From a virus, in IMG/VR virus record IMGVR_UViG_3300043395_000260, positions 1 to 24,159 of that record: DNA of 24,159 nt, one strand, 5' to 3'. Below are positions 8,168 to 14,838 of the stretch, piece after piece (positions within the stretch are counted from its first letter, which is position 1; each line of letters starts with the position of its first letter). A program made the translations under genes and the position numbers. The notes under the pieces were generated by a model that was not told the DNA's origin, made no database searches, and saw nothing but the letters and a program-made list of their open reading frames with translations.

Positions 8168-9514
8168 ATGTATCTAACAGAAGAACTACAAAAGAAATGG
8201 GCACCAGTCCTAGAACATGACGGTCTAGAGTCCATCAAAGATCCATACAAGAAGGCTGTTACAACTCTTGTTTTGGAAAACCAACAACGTGAAATGGCAG
8301 CTGCTGCACAACAGTTGAATGAAACTGCTGTTTCTGCTGCTCCAACAAACGTTACAGGTTCTGGCATTTCTAACTACGACCCAATCTTGATTAGCTTGGT
8401 TCGCCGTGCATTGCCTAACTTGATTGCTTATGATGTTGCTGGCGTTCAGCCAATGACAGGACCTACAGGTCTTATCTTCGCAATGCGTGCTCGTTACAAT
8501 GCACAATCTGGTGCAGACGCAAACTCAAACGAAGCATTCTTCAACGAAGCAAACACAGACTTCTCTGGTGCATTGTCTACAAGCAACCCATACGGCTTTG
8601 CTGGTAACAACACAACAGATATCCGCACAAACCCTGTTGCTGACTTGACAGCTAACCACTACACAACTGGTATTGGTATGTCTACATCTACAGCAGAAGC
8701 TTTGGGTGCAGATACAGATAGTCCATTCAAGCAAATGGCATTCAGCATTGAGAAAGTTACTGTAACTGCTCAAAGCCGTGCATTGAAAGCTGAATACTCA
8801 CTAGAATTGGCACAAGACTTGAAGGCAATCCATGGTTTGGATGCTGAAACAGAATTGTCTAACATTCTGTCAACAGAAATCTTGGCTGAAATCAACCGTG
8901 AAGTTATCCGTACTATCTACACTACTGCTGTTGCTGGTGCTCAATACGGCACAACAACTGCTGGTGCTTTCGACTTAGACACAGACTCTAACGGTCGTTG
9001 GTCAGTTGAACGTTTCAAAGGTTTGATTTTCCAAATCGAACGTGATGCAAACGTTATCGCAAAACAAACTCGTAGAGGTAAAGGTAACGTGATGATTGTT
9101 TCATCAGACGTTGCTTCTGCTATGGCAATGGCTGGTGTTCTACAATACACACCTAACCTATCTGCTGACCTACAAGTAGATGACACTGGCAACACATTTG
9201 CTGGTATGTTGCACGGTCGTATCAAGGTCTACATCGACCCATACTTCGGTGGTTACACATCTAACCAAGAATTGGTTACAATCGGTTATAAGGGTTCTTC
9301 TCCTTATGACGCTGGTCTATTCTACTGCCCATACGTTCCTCTACAAATGGTTCGTGCAGTTGACCAGTATACATTCCAACCAAAGATTGGATTCAAGACT
9401 CGTTACGGCATGGTTGCAAACCCATTCGCAACTGGTTTGACAACTGGTCACGGCGCTTTGAACCCACGTTCAAACGTTTACTACCGTATCTTCCAAGTTA
9501 AGAACTTGATGTAA
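8168..9514 (+). CDS. 23: Major capsid protein gp23
   Basis: Main hexamer-forming subunit of the head, HK97 fold. The 448-residue sequence is clearly gp23-like: MYLTEELQKKWAPVLEH start, SNYDPILISLVRRALPNLIAYDV, GVQPMTGPTGLIFAMRARY, and the C-terminal NPFATGLTTGHGALNPRSNVYYR region. An L-N-E tripeptide at residues 50-52, just before the conserved SNYDP part, fits the gp21 L/I-x-E cleavage rule. Removal of about 52 N-terminal residues is therefore predicted. It is shorter than T4 gp23 (521) as in other marine T4-like phages. AAGGAG precedes the ATG. Codon use is visibly biased towards a restricted set, as for a very abundant protein. A strong terminator follows. Confidence 0.96.
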   Translation: MYLTEELQKKWAPVLEHDGLESIKDPYKKAVTTLVLENQQREMAAAAQQLNETAVSAAPTNVTGSGISNYDPILISLVRRALPNLIAYDVAGVQPMTGPTGLIFAMRARYNAQSGADANSNEAFFNEANTDFSGALSTSNPYGFAGNNTTDIRTNPVADLTANHYTTGIGMSTSTAEALGADTDSPFKQMAFSIEKVTVTAQSRALKAEYSLELAQDLKAIHGLDAETELSNILSTEILAEINREVIRTIYTTAVAGAQYGTTTAGAFDLDTDSNGRWSVERFKGLIFQIERDANVIAKQTRRGKGNVMIVSSDVASAMAMAGVLQYTPNLSADLQVDDTGNTFAGMLHGRIKVYIDPYFGGYTSNQELVTIGYKGSSPYDAGLFYCPYVPLQMVRAVDQYTFQPKIGFKTRYGMVANPFATGLTTGHGALNPRSNVYYRIFQVKNLM

Positions 9515-9535
9515 TCCCCATTAAGAGGGATATTT

Positions 9536-9564
9536 AAAGGGACACTTCGGTGTCCCTTTTTTTT
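9536..9564 (+). terminator. Rho-independent terminator after gp23
   Basis: The 10-bp stem AAAGGGACAC / GTGTCCCTTT closes a TTCG tetraloop (9546-9549) and runs into eight T residues (9557-9564). This is a textbook UUCG terminator that isolates the capsid transcript. Confidence 0.95.
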
Positions 9565-9568
9565 GGCT

Positions 9569-9576
9569 CCTAAATA
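9569..9576 (+). promoter_or_regulatory. Weak late-promoter-like sequence
   Basis: CCTAAATA followed by CTG matches TATAAATA at 6 of 8 positions. The sequence TAAATACT is shared with the gp18 promoter candidate. It lies directly after the gp23 terminator, where a new promoter is needed for the next gene. Confidence 0.35.
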
Positions 9577-9593
9577 CTGAAAGAGGAGATAAA

Positions 9594-10106
9594 ATGACAG
9601 CTATCAATAGAAGTCCTGAAAATACCAATTTTTTACAACCAACAAAATTCTTGTTGACATTCGATAGAATTCGCACGACACAATATTTTTGTCAAAGTGT
9701 TAATCTTCCAGGCATCAGTTTGGGTGAAGTGAATAGAGCCACTCCATTCTTAGACATGTATTCACCTGGAACAAAACTATCGTATGATCCGTTAGATGTA
9801 GAATTCATTTTGGATGAAAAACTTCAAGGTTGGAAAAACATATACGATTGGTTCTTAACCATGGCAGACCCCGATGGTTTCGAAAAGCGTGACGGCAGCA
9901 AAGAACTGCAAACAAACAAACATTTCTCTGATGCCACTTTAACCATTCTAAGTGGTTTAAACAATCCGTTGGTGAGAATACAATATAAAAATTTATTCCC
10001 ATTAACTCTTGGTGAAATCAGATTTGATTCAACACAATCTGCCGATACCATTATTACAGTCAGAGCAACATTCAGGTATCAATCATACGAATACTTGACA
10101 ACTTAA
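9594..10106 (+). CDS. Second gp19-like tail-tube-fold structural protein
   Basis: A 170-residue protein with the tail-tube family pattern, comparable by eye with gp19 of this window. Shared features are KFLLTFDRI, SVNLPGISLGEV, FILDEKLQGWKNIYDWFLTMADPD, a Phe-Pro-Leu-x-Leu strand (LFPLTLGEIRFD) and a terminal ATFRYQSYEY strand. It is therefore likely to be a tube-related part of the tail or baseplate, such as a tube-end or tube-initiation protein. In related phages the gene after 23 is sometimes annotated gp3 (tail completion), but identity to T4 gp3 cannot be shown here. It is flanked by the gp23 terminator and the uvsY promoter, so it is its own unit. AGGAG precedes the ATG. Confidence 0.72.
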   Translation: MTAINRSPENTNFLQPTKFLLTFDRIRTTQYFCQSVNLPGISLGEVNRATPFLDMYSPGTKLSYDPLDVEFILDEKLQGWKNIYDWFLTMADPDGFEKRDGSKELQTNKHFSDATLTILSGLNNPLVRIQYKNLFPLTLGEIRFDSTQSADTIITVRATFRYQSYEYLTT

Positions 10107-10123
10107 ATATTTTCTGATATAAT
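10095..10123 (+). promoter_or_regulatory. Perfect sigma70 promoter for uvsY
   Basis: TTGACA (10095-10100), a 17-base spacer and TATAAT (10118-10123), with TGA directly before the -10 giving an extended -10 as well. It starts inside the last codons of the preceding structural gene. It marks the switch from late structural genes to host-polymerase-driven recombination genes. Confidence 0.9.
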
Positions 10124-10149
10124 CTACATTATTTGTTTTTTGAATTGAT

Positions 10150-10584
10150 ATGGAAACACTAGAGCAAGTTCTAAAAATGTGGGATACAGATGCGGAGATG
10201 GATCGGACAGAACCATCTAAAGAACTGTTAAAAATACCCACACTACACAGTAAGTATCTTGGTATTCTTACCAAGCATAAGATTGCCTCAAAGAAAGCAC
10301 ACTTTGATTACCTGCGTATGCGTAAGGTAAAATGGGAATACTTTACCGGTAAAATGACTAAAGATGAGTTGGAAGAATATGGTTGGGAACCTTTTCTATT
10401 CACACTCAAGTCTGATATCAACACATACTTGGAGGCCGATAAAGACCTTATCAAGTTGTTGGAGAAAAAGGTTTACCATGAAGAAGTCATTTCTGTAATC
10501 GAATCAATCATGTCTGAACTGAAACAAAGAACTTGGCAATTGAGAGATTTTATATCTTGGGAGAAATTTGTTGCAGGACAATGA
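10150..10584 (+). CDS. uvsY: UvsY recombination mediator
   Basis: Recombination mediator protein that loads UvsX recombinase onto gp32-covered single-stranded DNA. At 144 residues it is close to T4 UvsY (137). Matching segments include a LHSKYLGILTKHKIASKKAHFDYLRMRK-type basic helix, DINTYLEADKDLIKL (T4 VLSADKDVLKV), and the terminal RDFISWEKFVAGQ (T4 MRAFEAGK). It is transcribed from its own consensus promoter with a leader of only about 20 bases. That leader has no Shine-Dalgarno sequence. It overlaps the uvsW start by 14-17 bases. Secure as UvsY; the ATG at 10150 follows an in-frame stop nearby. Confidence 0.9.
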   Translation: METLEQVLKMWDTDAEMDRTEPSKELLKIPTLHSKYLGILTKHKIASKKAHFDYLRMRKVKWEYFTGKMTKDELEEYGWEPFLFTLKSDINTYLEADKDLIKLLEKKVYHEEVISVIESIMSELKQRTWQLRDFISWEKFVAGQ

Positions 10585-12067
10585 CCATTTAACCATAACA
10601 AAGGTTAACGAAGTATACGCCAAAGTGGATTGTGAACGCCACCTTGCGAGGGAACTATCCGAATACTTCACTTTCTTAGTGCCAGGTTACCAGTTCGTTC
10701 CAGCCTATCGGAATCGAATTTGGGACGGTAAGATTAGACTATTCAATTTACAAACCAGCCAAATATATCTGGGGTTGATTCCATATCTAATAGAATTCTG
10801 TGACGAACGCAGTTACACATACACCCACGATATCGTTAAAGATGAATATTCAGTTTATCTGGCGGAAAAATTCATCAAATCTTTGAATCTACATTCAAAC
10901 GGCAAACCAATCTCTGTTAGAGAACACCAAATGAAGGCATTTATTCACACTATGAGAAATCGTAGAGGTCTAATATTGTCTCCTACGGCATCAGGTAAAT
11001 CATTAATCATATATCTAATTTGCAGACAACTTTTGGACTTCCAAAACATGAAAGGTCTGATTATAGTTCCAACGACCTCTTTGGTTGAACAGTTATATTC
11101 AGACTTTGGTGACTATGCAAGTGAGTCTGGTTTCAAAAATTACATGCATGTTCATAGAATTTACCAAGGCAAAGAGAAACACACAGATAAAGCAATAACA
11201 ATATCCACATGGCAATCTCTATATCAAATGCCGCCAGAATACTTTGAACAATTCGATTATGTGATTGGTGATGAAGCACATTTATTTAAAGCACAGTCAC
11301 TAACAACAATTATGACTTCATGTAAAAATACAAAGTATAGAATTGGTTTGACTGGAACTTTGGATGGAACCAAAACACACAAATTGGTATTGGAAGGTTT
11401 GTTTGGTCCAGTTGAACGAGTAATCACCACAAAAGAATTAATTGACAAAAAAGAATTGTCCGATTTTAAAATAAAGTGTCTCATACTAAAACATAATGAT
11501 AAGATATGTGAGGAAATGAAGGACAAAAGTTATGTGGATGAAATTCAATATTTGATATCAAGTGAACCTAGAAATAAATTCATTCGTAACTTGACCATTT
11601 CATTAAAAACAAACACATTGGTGTTATATCAAATGGTTGAAAAACATGGTCAAATACTATATGATATGATTAAAGATAGAGCTGGTGACCGCAAGGTATT
11701 CTTCATACACGGCAAGGTGGAAACGGAAGACCGTGAAGAAGTTAGAAAAATTATGGAGGTAGAAAATGACGCTATCGTGGTGGCTAGTTACGGGACTTTT
11801 AGCACTGGCATTAATATACGCAATCTTCACAATATTATCTTTGCGAGCCCGTCTAAATCACGTGTGCGTAATCTACAAAGCATTGGACGGGGTTTGCGCC
11901 AATCTAGCGGCAAAGAACAAGCAACTCTCTACGATATTGCAGATGACCTCAGACACAAAAAACACATGAACTTTACTCTGCAACATTTCGTGGAACGAGT
12001 GAAGATATATAATGAGGAGAAGTTCTCATTTAAGATTTATAATATAGGACTAAAAAATGGCAGTTAA
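10568..12067 (+). CDS. uvsW: UvsW recombination helicase, non-ATG start
   Basis: Superfamily 2 helicase/translocase that unwinds R-loops and branched recombination intermediates and helps switch origin-dependent to recombination-dependent replication. Length (about 499) and N-terminal domain (WDGKIRLFN, T4 NWDGRIRLLD) match T4 UvsW. Motif I is SPTASGKS (138-145), motif II DEAH (235-238), motif III TGTLDGTK, and motif VI QSIGRGLRQ. There is no in-frame ATG before residue about 122. Initiation must be at TTG 10568 or TTG 10571, both after GGAG (10559-10562) and inside the uvsY end, indicating translational coupling. The C-terminal part also contains a nested +1-frame ORF at 11766-11969. Confidence 0.93.
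   Translation: MLQDNDHLTITKVNEVYAKVDCERHLARELSEYFTFLVPGYQFVPAYRNRIWDGKIRLFNLQTSQIYLGLIPYLIEFCDERSYTYTHDIVKDEYSVYLAEKFIKSLNLHSNGKPISVREHQMKAFIHTMRNRRGLILSPTASGKSLIIYLICRQLLDFQNMKGLIIVPTTSLVEQLYSDFGDYASESGFKNYMHVHRIYQGKEKHTDKAITISTWQSLYQMPPEYFEQFDYVIGDEAHLFKAQSLTTIMTSCKNTKYRIGLTGTLDGTKTHKLVLEGLFGPVERVITTKELIDKKELSDFKIKCLILKHNDKICEEMKDKSYVDEIQYLISSEPRNKFIRNLTISLKTNTLVLYQMVEKHGQILYDMIKDRAGDRKVFFIHGKVETEDREEVRKIMEVENDAIVVASYGTFSTGINIRNLHNIIFASPSKSRVRNLQSIGRGLRQSSGKEQATLYDIADDLRHKKHMNFTLQHFVERVKIYNEEKFSFKIYNIGLKNGS
11766..11969 (+). CDS. Candidate nested gene inside uvsW: small single-pass membrane protein
   Basis: A 67-codon ORF read in the +1 frame relative to uvsW. It starts with ATG preceded by GGAGGT (11755-11760) at five bases, the best Shine-Dalgarno match in the window. 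The product begins MTLSWWLVTGLLALALIYAI, continues FTILSLRARL and ends in a polar 35-residue tail. That is one clean membrane segment (about residues 5-27) followed by a basic stop-transfer-like RAR. This layout resembles small phage inner-membrane proteins such as accessory lysis or signal-anchor proteins, but no family is recognised. GC content here is about 44 percent by hand count, visibly above the rest of uvsW. That may reflect double coding or simply the conserved helicase motifs. Real expression is unproven. Confidence 0.45.
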   Translation: MTLSWWLVTGLLALALIYAIFTILSLRARLNHVCVIYKALDGVCANLAAKNKQLSTILQMTSDTKNT

Positions 12068-12407
12068 AATTTTAAGATTCAAGGATGGATTGGATGTAAT
12101 CTGCGAATGTATTTTTGAAAATAATGACAAACTTGTTATTGAAAATCCTATGTTGTTTGAACTCAGAGGTATGAATTTGGTGCTGCAATATTGGTTACCA
12201 ATGGCAGTAATTAAAGGTGAGTCTGTGGAAATCGGTGTGGATAATATTCTATGCACAATGGATCCAACTGATGATTTCGCAGAGTATTATATTTCTTCAA
12301 TGGAAAGAATGAAGAACTTTGAGAGGAAAGAAAATGAAGTGAATTTGGACGATGAAATTTTAGCAGCCTTTGAAGAAAAGGAAACTGGAAAGTCCTTAAT
12401 ACATTAA
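12057..12407 (+). CDS. Conserved small phage protein, possible Sm-like beta-barrel
   Basis: A 116-residue protein overlapping the uvsW stop by 11 bases, with AGGA upstream, so it is co-transcribed and probably coupled. The first 65 residues have the rhythm of short beta-strands: KILRFKDGLDVICECI, KLVIENPMLFEL, LVLQYWLPMAVI. This pattern (hydrophobic strand, G/D turn, I/V-x-NP strand) resembles Sm/LSm-like small barrels seen in phage proteins between uvsW and gene 55. The second half is acidic and helical. No enzymatic motif is visible. The barrel idea is my inference; the gene itself is well supported by its packing in the operon. Confidence 0.6.
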   Translation: MAVKILRFKDGLDVICECIFENNDKLVIENPMLFELRGMNLVLQYWLPMAVIKGESVEIGVDNILCTMDPTDDFAEYYISSMERMKNFERKENEVNLDDEILAAFEEKETGKSLIH

Positions 12408-12454
12408 TATCATCGGGGGACACCGAGGACTTTAACACAAGTCAAGCCCCTTGT
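12389..12454 (+). promoter_or_regulatory. Structured intergenic leader upstream of gene 55
   Basis: A perfect 8-base inverted repeat AAAGTCCT (12389-12396) / AGGACTTT (12426-12433) encloses the stop codon of the previous gene and a smaller CGG/CCG hairpin. A second small inverted repeat ACAAG (12437-12441) / CTTGT (12450-12454) follows. TGGTATATT at 12468-12476 resembles an extended -10, but it is so close to the ATG that it would start transcription at or inside the gene. The role is unknown: attenuator, processing site or operator are possible. Confidence 0.4.
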
Positions 12455-12479
12455 CAACAACTTTTTATGGTATATTTGA

Positions 12480-13025
12480 ATGAGTAAACAGAAACATTAC
12501 ATTAATAATGAAGATTTTTTAAAAGCACTGGTAGACTACAAAACTAGGTGCCAAGAGGCCGAATCTAATGGCAAACCAAAACCAAACATACCAAATTATA
12601 TTGGTGAGTGTTTTATGAAGATTGCCGAAGGTCTATCACACAAACCAAACTTCATCAACTATACTTACCGTGATGAAATGATTTCCGATGGTATCGAAAA
12701 CTGTTTAATGTATTTCGAAAACTTTGATCCTAGTAAGTCTAAAAATCCATTCGCCTACTTCACTCAAGTCATCTACTTTGCATTCCTAAGACGCATACAA
12801 AAAGAAAAGAAACAACTCTATGTCAAATATAAGGCAACAGAGATGTATGGTGTTCTAGATGAATTTGAATTACTGGAATCGGAAGACGGTGTAACCAAAC
12901 AATTTGAATTATATGACAACATCTCAGAGTTCATTGAGAATTATGAAGATGCCAAACAAGCCAAAAAACAATCCAAAAATCAAGTAAAGAAACCAAAAGG
13001 CTTAGAAAAATTTATCGAGGAGTGA
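12480..13025 (+). CDS. 55: Late sigma factor gp55
   Basis: Divergent sigma factor that replaces sigma70 on host RNA polymerase and recognises TATAAATA late promoters, examples of which occur here before structural genes and hsp20. At 181 residues it is close to T4 gp55 (185). Matching segments are IAEGLSHKPNFINYTYRDEMISDGIENCL, FDPSKSKNPFAYFTQVIYFAFLRRIQKEKKQ and the Lys-rich linker before the end. The final residues GLEKFIEE resemble the hydrophobic C-terminal clamp-binding peptide of T4 gp55 (SLDFLYE), through which gp45 activates late transcription. No Shine-Dalgarno is visible before the ATG. The cupin gene follows 4 bases after the stop. Confidence 0.93.
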   Translation: MSKQKHYINNEDFLKALVDYKTRCQEAESNGKPKPNIPNYIGECFMKIAEGLSHKPNFINYTYRDEMISDGIENCLMYFENFDPSKSKNPFAYFTQVIYFAFLRRIQKEKKQLYVKYKATEMYGVLDEFELLESEDGVTKQFELYDNISEFIENYEDAKQAKKQSKNQVKKPKGLEKFIEE

Positions 13026-13029
13026 CATA

Positions 13030-13362
13030 ATGATATTTGATATTTCTGATATTGGTGGTGAAGTTGTTAAAGACAATGAAACCTATTTGTTGAAGGACAA
13101 TACAACATTACAAAATCTGACAGTCAGTAGCACCAAATTACATCCAACAAAATCTACCAGAGGTCATACACACGCTGGCCAAGAAGAAGTGTATTACTTT
13201 GTGAGTGGAACAGGACAAATGGAACTCAATGGTGATGTGTTTAATGTGTTTCCTGGTTTAATGGTATTAATTGAAGATGGTGTTTATCATAGGGTATACA
13301 ACACTTCTTTTACCGAAGAATTGTATTTTGTATGTGTGTTTGATAAGAAAAGGAATCATTGA
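13030..13362 (+). CDS. Cupin-domain protein
   Basis: A 110-residue single-domain cupin, a small beta-barrel that often binds a metal. Motif 1 is RGHTHAGQEEVYYFVSGTG with candidate ligands H46, H48 and E52 or E53. Motif 2 is FPGLMVLIEDGVYHRVYN with H87, so a complete 3-His/1-Glu set is present and the protein is likely to be an active metal-binding cupin. Family members include sugar-phosphate isomerases, dioxygenases and sugar-nucleotide epimerases. It overlaps the downstream cytidylyltransferase-like gene by one base (TGATG), suggesting a two-gene sugar or polyol metabolism module. GAGGAG lies upstream within the gp55 end. The substrate cannot be told from sequence. Confidence 0.82.
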   Translation: MIFDISDIGGEVVKDNETYLLKDNTTLQNLTVSSTKLHPTKSTRGHTHAGQEEVYYFVSGTGQMELNGDVFNVFPGLMVLIEDGVYHRVYNTSFTEELYFVCVFDKKRNH

Positions 13363-13793
13363 TGAAAATTGGATTTACTTGTTCCACTTTTGACTTGTTT
13401 CATGCTGGTCATGTTATGATGCTCAAAGAAGCAAAACAACAATGTGATTATTTAATTGTTGGTATACAAACTGACCCCACTGTTGACCGTGATTGGAAAA
13501 ACAAACCAGTTCAAACGGTATTGGAAAGATTCATTCAGGTCCAAGCATGTAAGTATGTTGATGAAATTATACCGTATACCACAGAAAAAGAATTGATGGA
13601 CATATTGACTTCTTATCCAATTGATGTTAGAATAATCGGAGAAGAATATCGTAACAAACAATTTACTGGTCACGATTTACCTATAGCCGCATATTTTAAT
13701 AGTAGACAACACAGTTTCTCCACCACAGAGTTGAGACAAAGAGTGTTGGATGCAGGAAGAGTCAATAAGAATGAAAGTAGCAATAATAACTGA
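13362..13793 (+). CDS. Cytidylyltransferase-like nucleotidyltransferase
   Basis: A 143-residue member of the small nucleotidyltransferase family (glycerol-3-phosphate cytidylyltransferase/TagD type). Such enzymes transfer CMP or AMP to a phosphorylated substrate. The nucleotide-binding HxGH motif is HAGH (14-17) in GFTCSTFDLFHAGHVMMLKEA. The second conserved motif is STTELRQRV (from 120). The conserved GEEYRNKQFTG loop lies between them. Start ATG 13362 overlaps the cupin stop; AAGG is about 9 bases upstream. A TTG one codon earlier is possible but less likely. The C-terminal NKNESSNNN runs over the start of gp47 in another frame. Partnership with the cupin suggests making an activated polyol or sugar, perhaps for surface or host modification; this is inference. 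Confidence 0.82.
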   Translation: MKIGFTCSTFDLFHAGHVMMLKEAKQQCDYLIVGIQTDPTVDRDWKNKPVQTVLERFIQVQACKYVDEIIPYTTEKELMDILTSYPIDVRIIGEEYRNKQFTGHDLPIAAYFNSRQHSFSTTELRQRVLDAGRVNKNESSNNN

Positions 13794-14838
13794 CCAACAC
13801 TTTGGTGCTCGTAACGATTCACCATTGTTTTTGGATTTTTTTGAGAAGTTCTATAAAGAAATTTTCTTTCCAACATTAGAAAAGGAAAAGATTGATACGG
13901 TTTTAATCTTAGGTGACACCTTTGACCGTAGAAAATATGTGAATTTCTTTTCACTGAAACGAGCCAAAGAAATGTTTTTTGATCCTTTGACTAACAGAGG
14001 TATTCAAGTTCATATGTTGGCAGGAAACCATGATACTTATTTTAAAAATACTAATGATGTGAACTCTGCTGACTTATTGTTGGGTGAATATGGTATGAGT
14101 ATCAATGTTATTGACCACCCAGCACACATATATGTTGGTCCACATAAAATTTGTATGATGCCTTGGATTTGTCCAGAGAATTATGATGATTCGATGGAAA
14201 CCTTAAAAGATTCTGATGCAAAATATTGCATGGGTCATTTTGAGATTGCCGGTTTTGCCATGCACCGAGGTATGCCTTCTGAAGGCGGACTTGACCGTTC
14301 AGTATTCAATAAGTTTAGTCACACATTCAGTGGTCATTACCACCACAGGTCCACAAACGATGACATTTATTATGTTGGTAATCCATATGAAATGACTTGG
14401 CAAGATTATGATGATCCAAGAGGATTCCACATATTCGATTTGGATTCACAACAACTAGATTTCATACCAAATACAAACCGAATGTTTTTCAGAATCACAT
14501 ATGATGATAAAGAACAAACAATTAAAGAAATTGATGGTATGGATTTGAAACCTTATACAAATACCTATGTTAAAGTGGTTGTAATAAACAAAACCAACCC
14601 GTATTTGTTTGACAAATTTATGAATAACCTGTATAATGTTAATCCTGCGGATATTACTATCGTAGAAGATTTCACCGATTCGGTTGATGATGATACTTTG
14701 GTCGATGAAGCCGAAGATACAATCACCATATTAAACAAGTATGTTGATGGCATTACCGAAGAAAGTATTGATAACGAAAAGTTAAAATCAATTTTGAAAG
14801 AACTTTATATTGAAGCGTTGAACACTGAACAAGCATGA
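13771..14838 (+). CDS. 47: Recombination endonuclease subunit gp47 (Mre11-type)
   Basis: Nuclease subunit of the gp46/gp47 complex (Mre11-Rad50 relatives), which degrades host DNA and resects ends for recombination-dependent replication. The calcineurin-like metallophosphoesterase motifs are all present: D8-x-H10 (TDQH), GDTFDRR (48-54), GNHD (85-88), GHFEIAGF and SGHYHHRS. The product is 355 residues from ATG 13771, against 339 in T4. That ATG gives the family start MKVAIITDQHFG. An upstream in-frame TTG adds eight residues without family support. It overlaps the previous gene by 23 bases and gp46 by 4 (ATGA). Secure. Confidence 0.94.
   Translation: MKVAIITDQHFGARNDSPLFLDFFEKFYKEIFFPTLEKEKIDTVLILGDTFDRRKYVNFFSLKRAKEMFFDPLTNRGIQVHMLAGNHDTYFKNTNDVNSADLLLGEYGMSINVIDHPAHIYVGPHKICMMPWICPENYDDSMETLKDSDAKYCMGHFEIAGFAMHRGMPSEGGLDRSVFNKFSHTFSGHYHHRSTNDDIYYVGNPYEMTWQDYDDPRGFHIFDLDSQQLDFIPNTNRMFFRITYDDKEQTIKEIDGMDLKPYTNTYVKVVVINKTNPYLFDKFMNNLYNVNPADITIVEDFTDSVDDDTLVDEAEDTITILNKYVDGITEESIDNEKLKSILKELYIEALNTEQA

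Noticed and set aside
7713-8204. 163-codon minus-strand ORF opposite gp22
   Set aside because: Ser/Phe/Thr-rich sequence that is simply the reverse of GAA/AAA-rich scaffold codons; crosses into the gp23 start.
9180-9440. 86-codon plus-strand ORF in another frame of gp23
   Set aside because: No ribosome-binding site, Thr/His/Leu-rich shadow of biased capsid codons.
12451-12476. TTGTCA/TATATT as a classical promoter for gene 55
   Set aside because: Spacer is only 14 bases and initiation would fall at or after the ATG; kept only as a remark on the leader.
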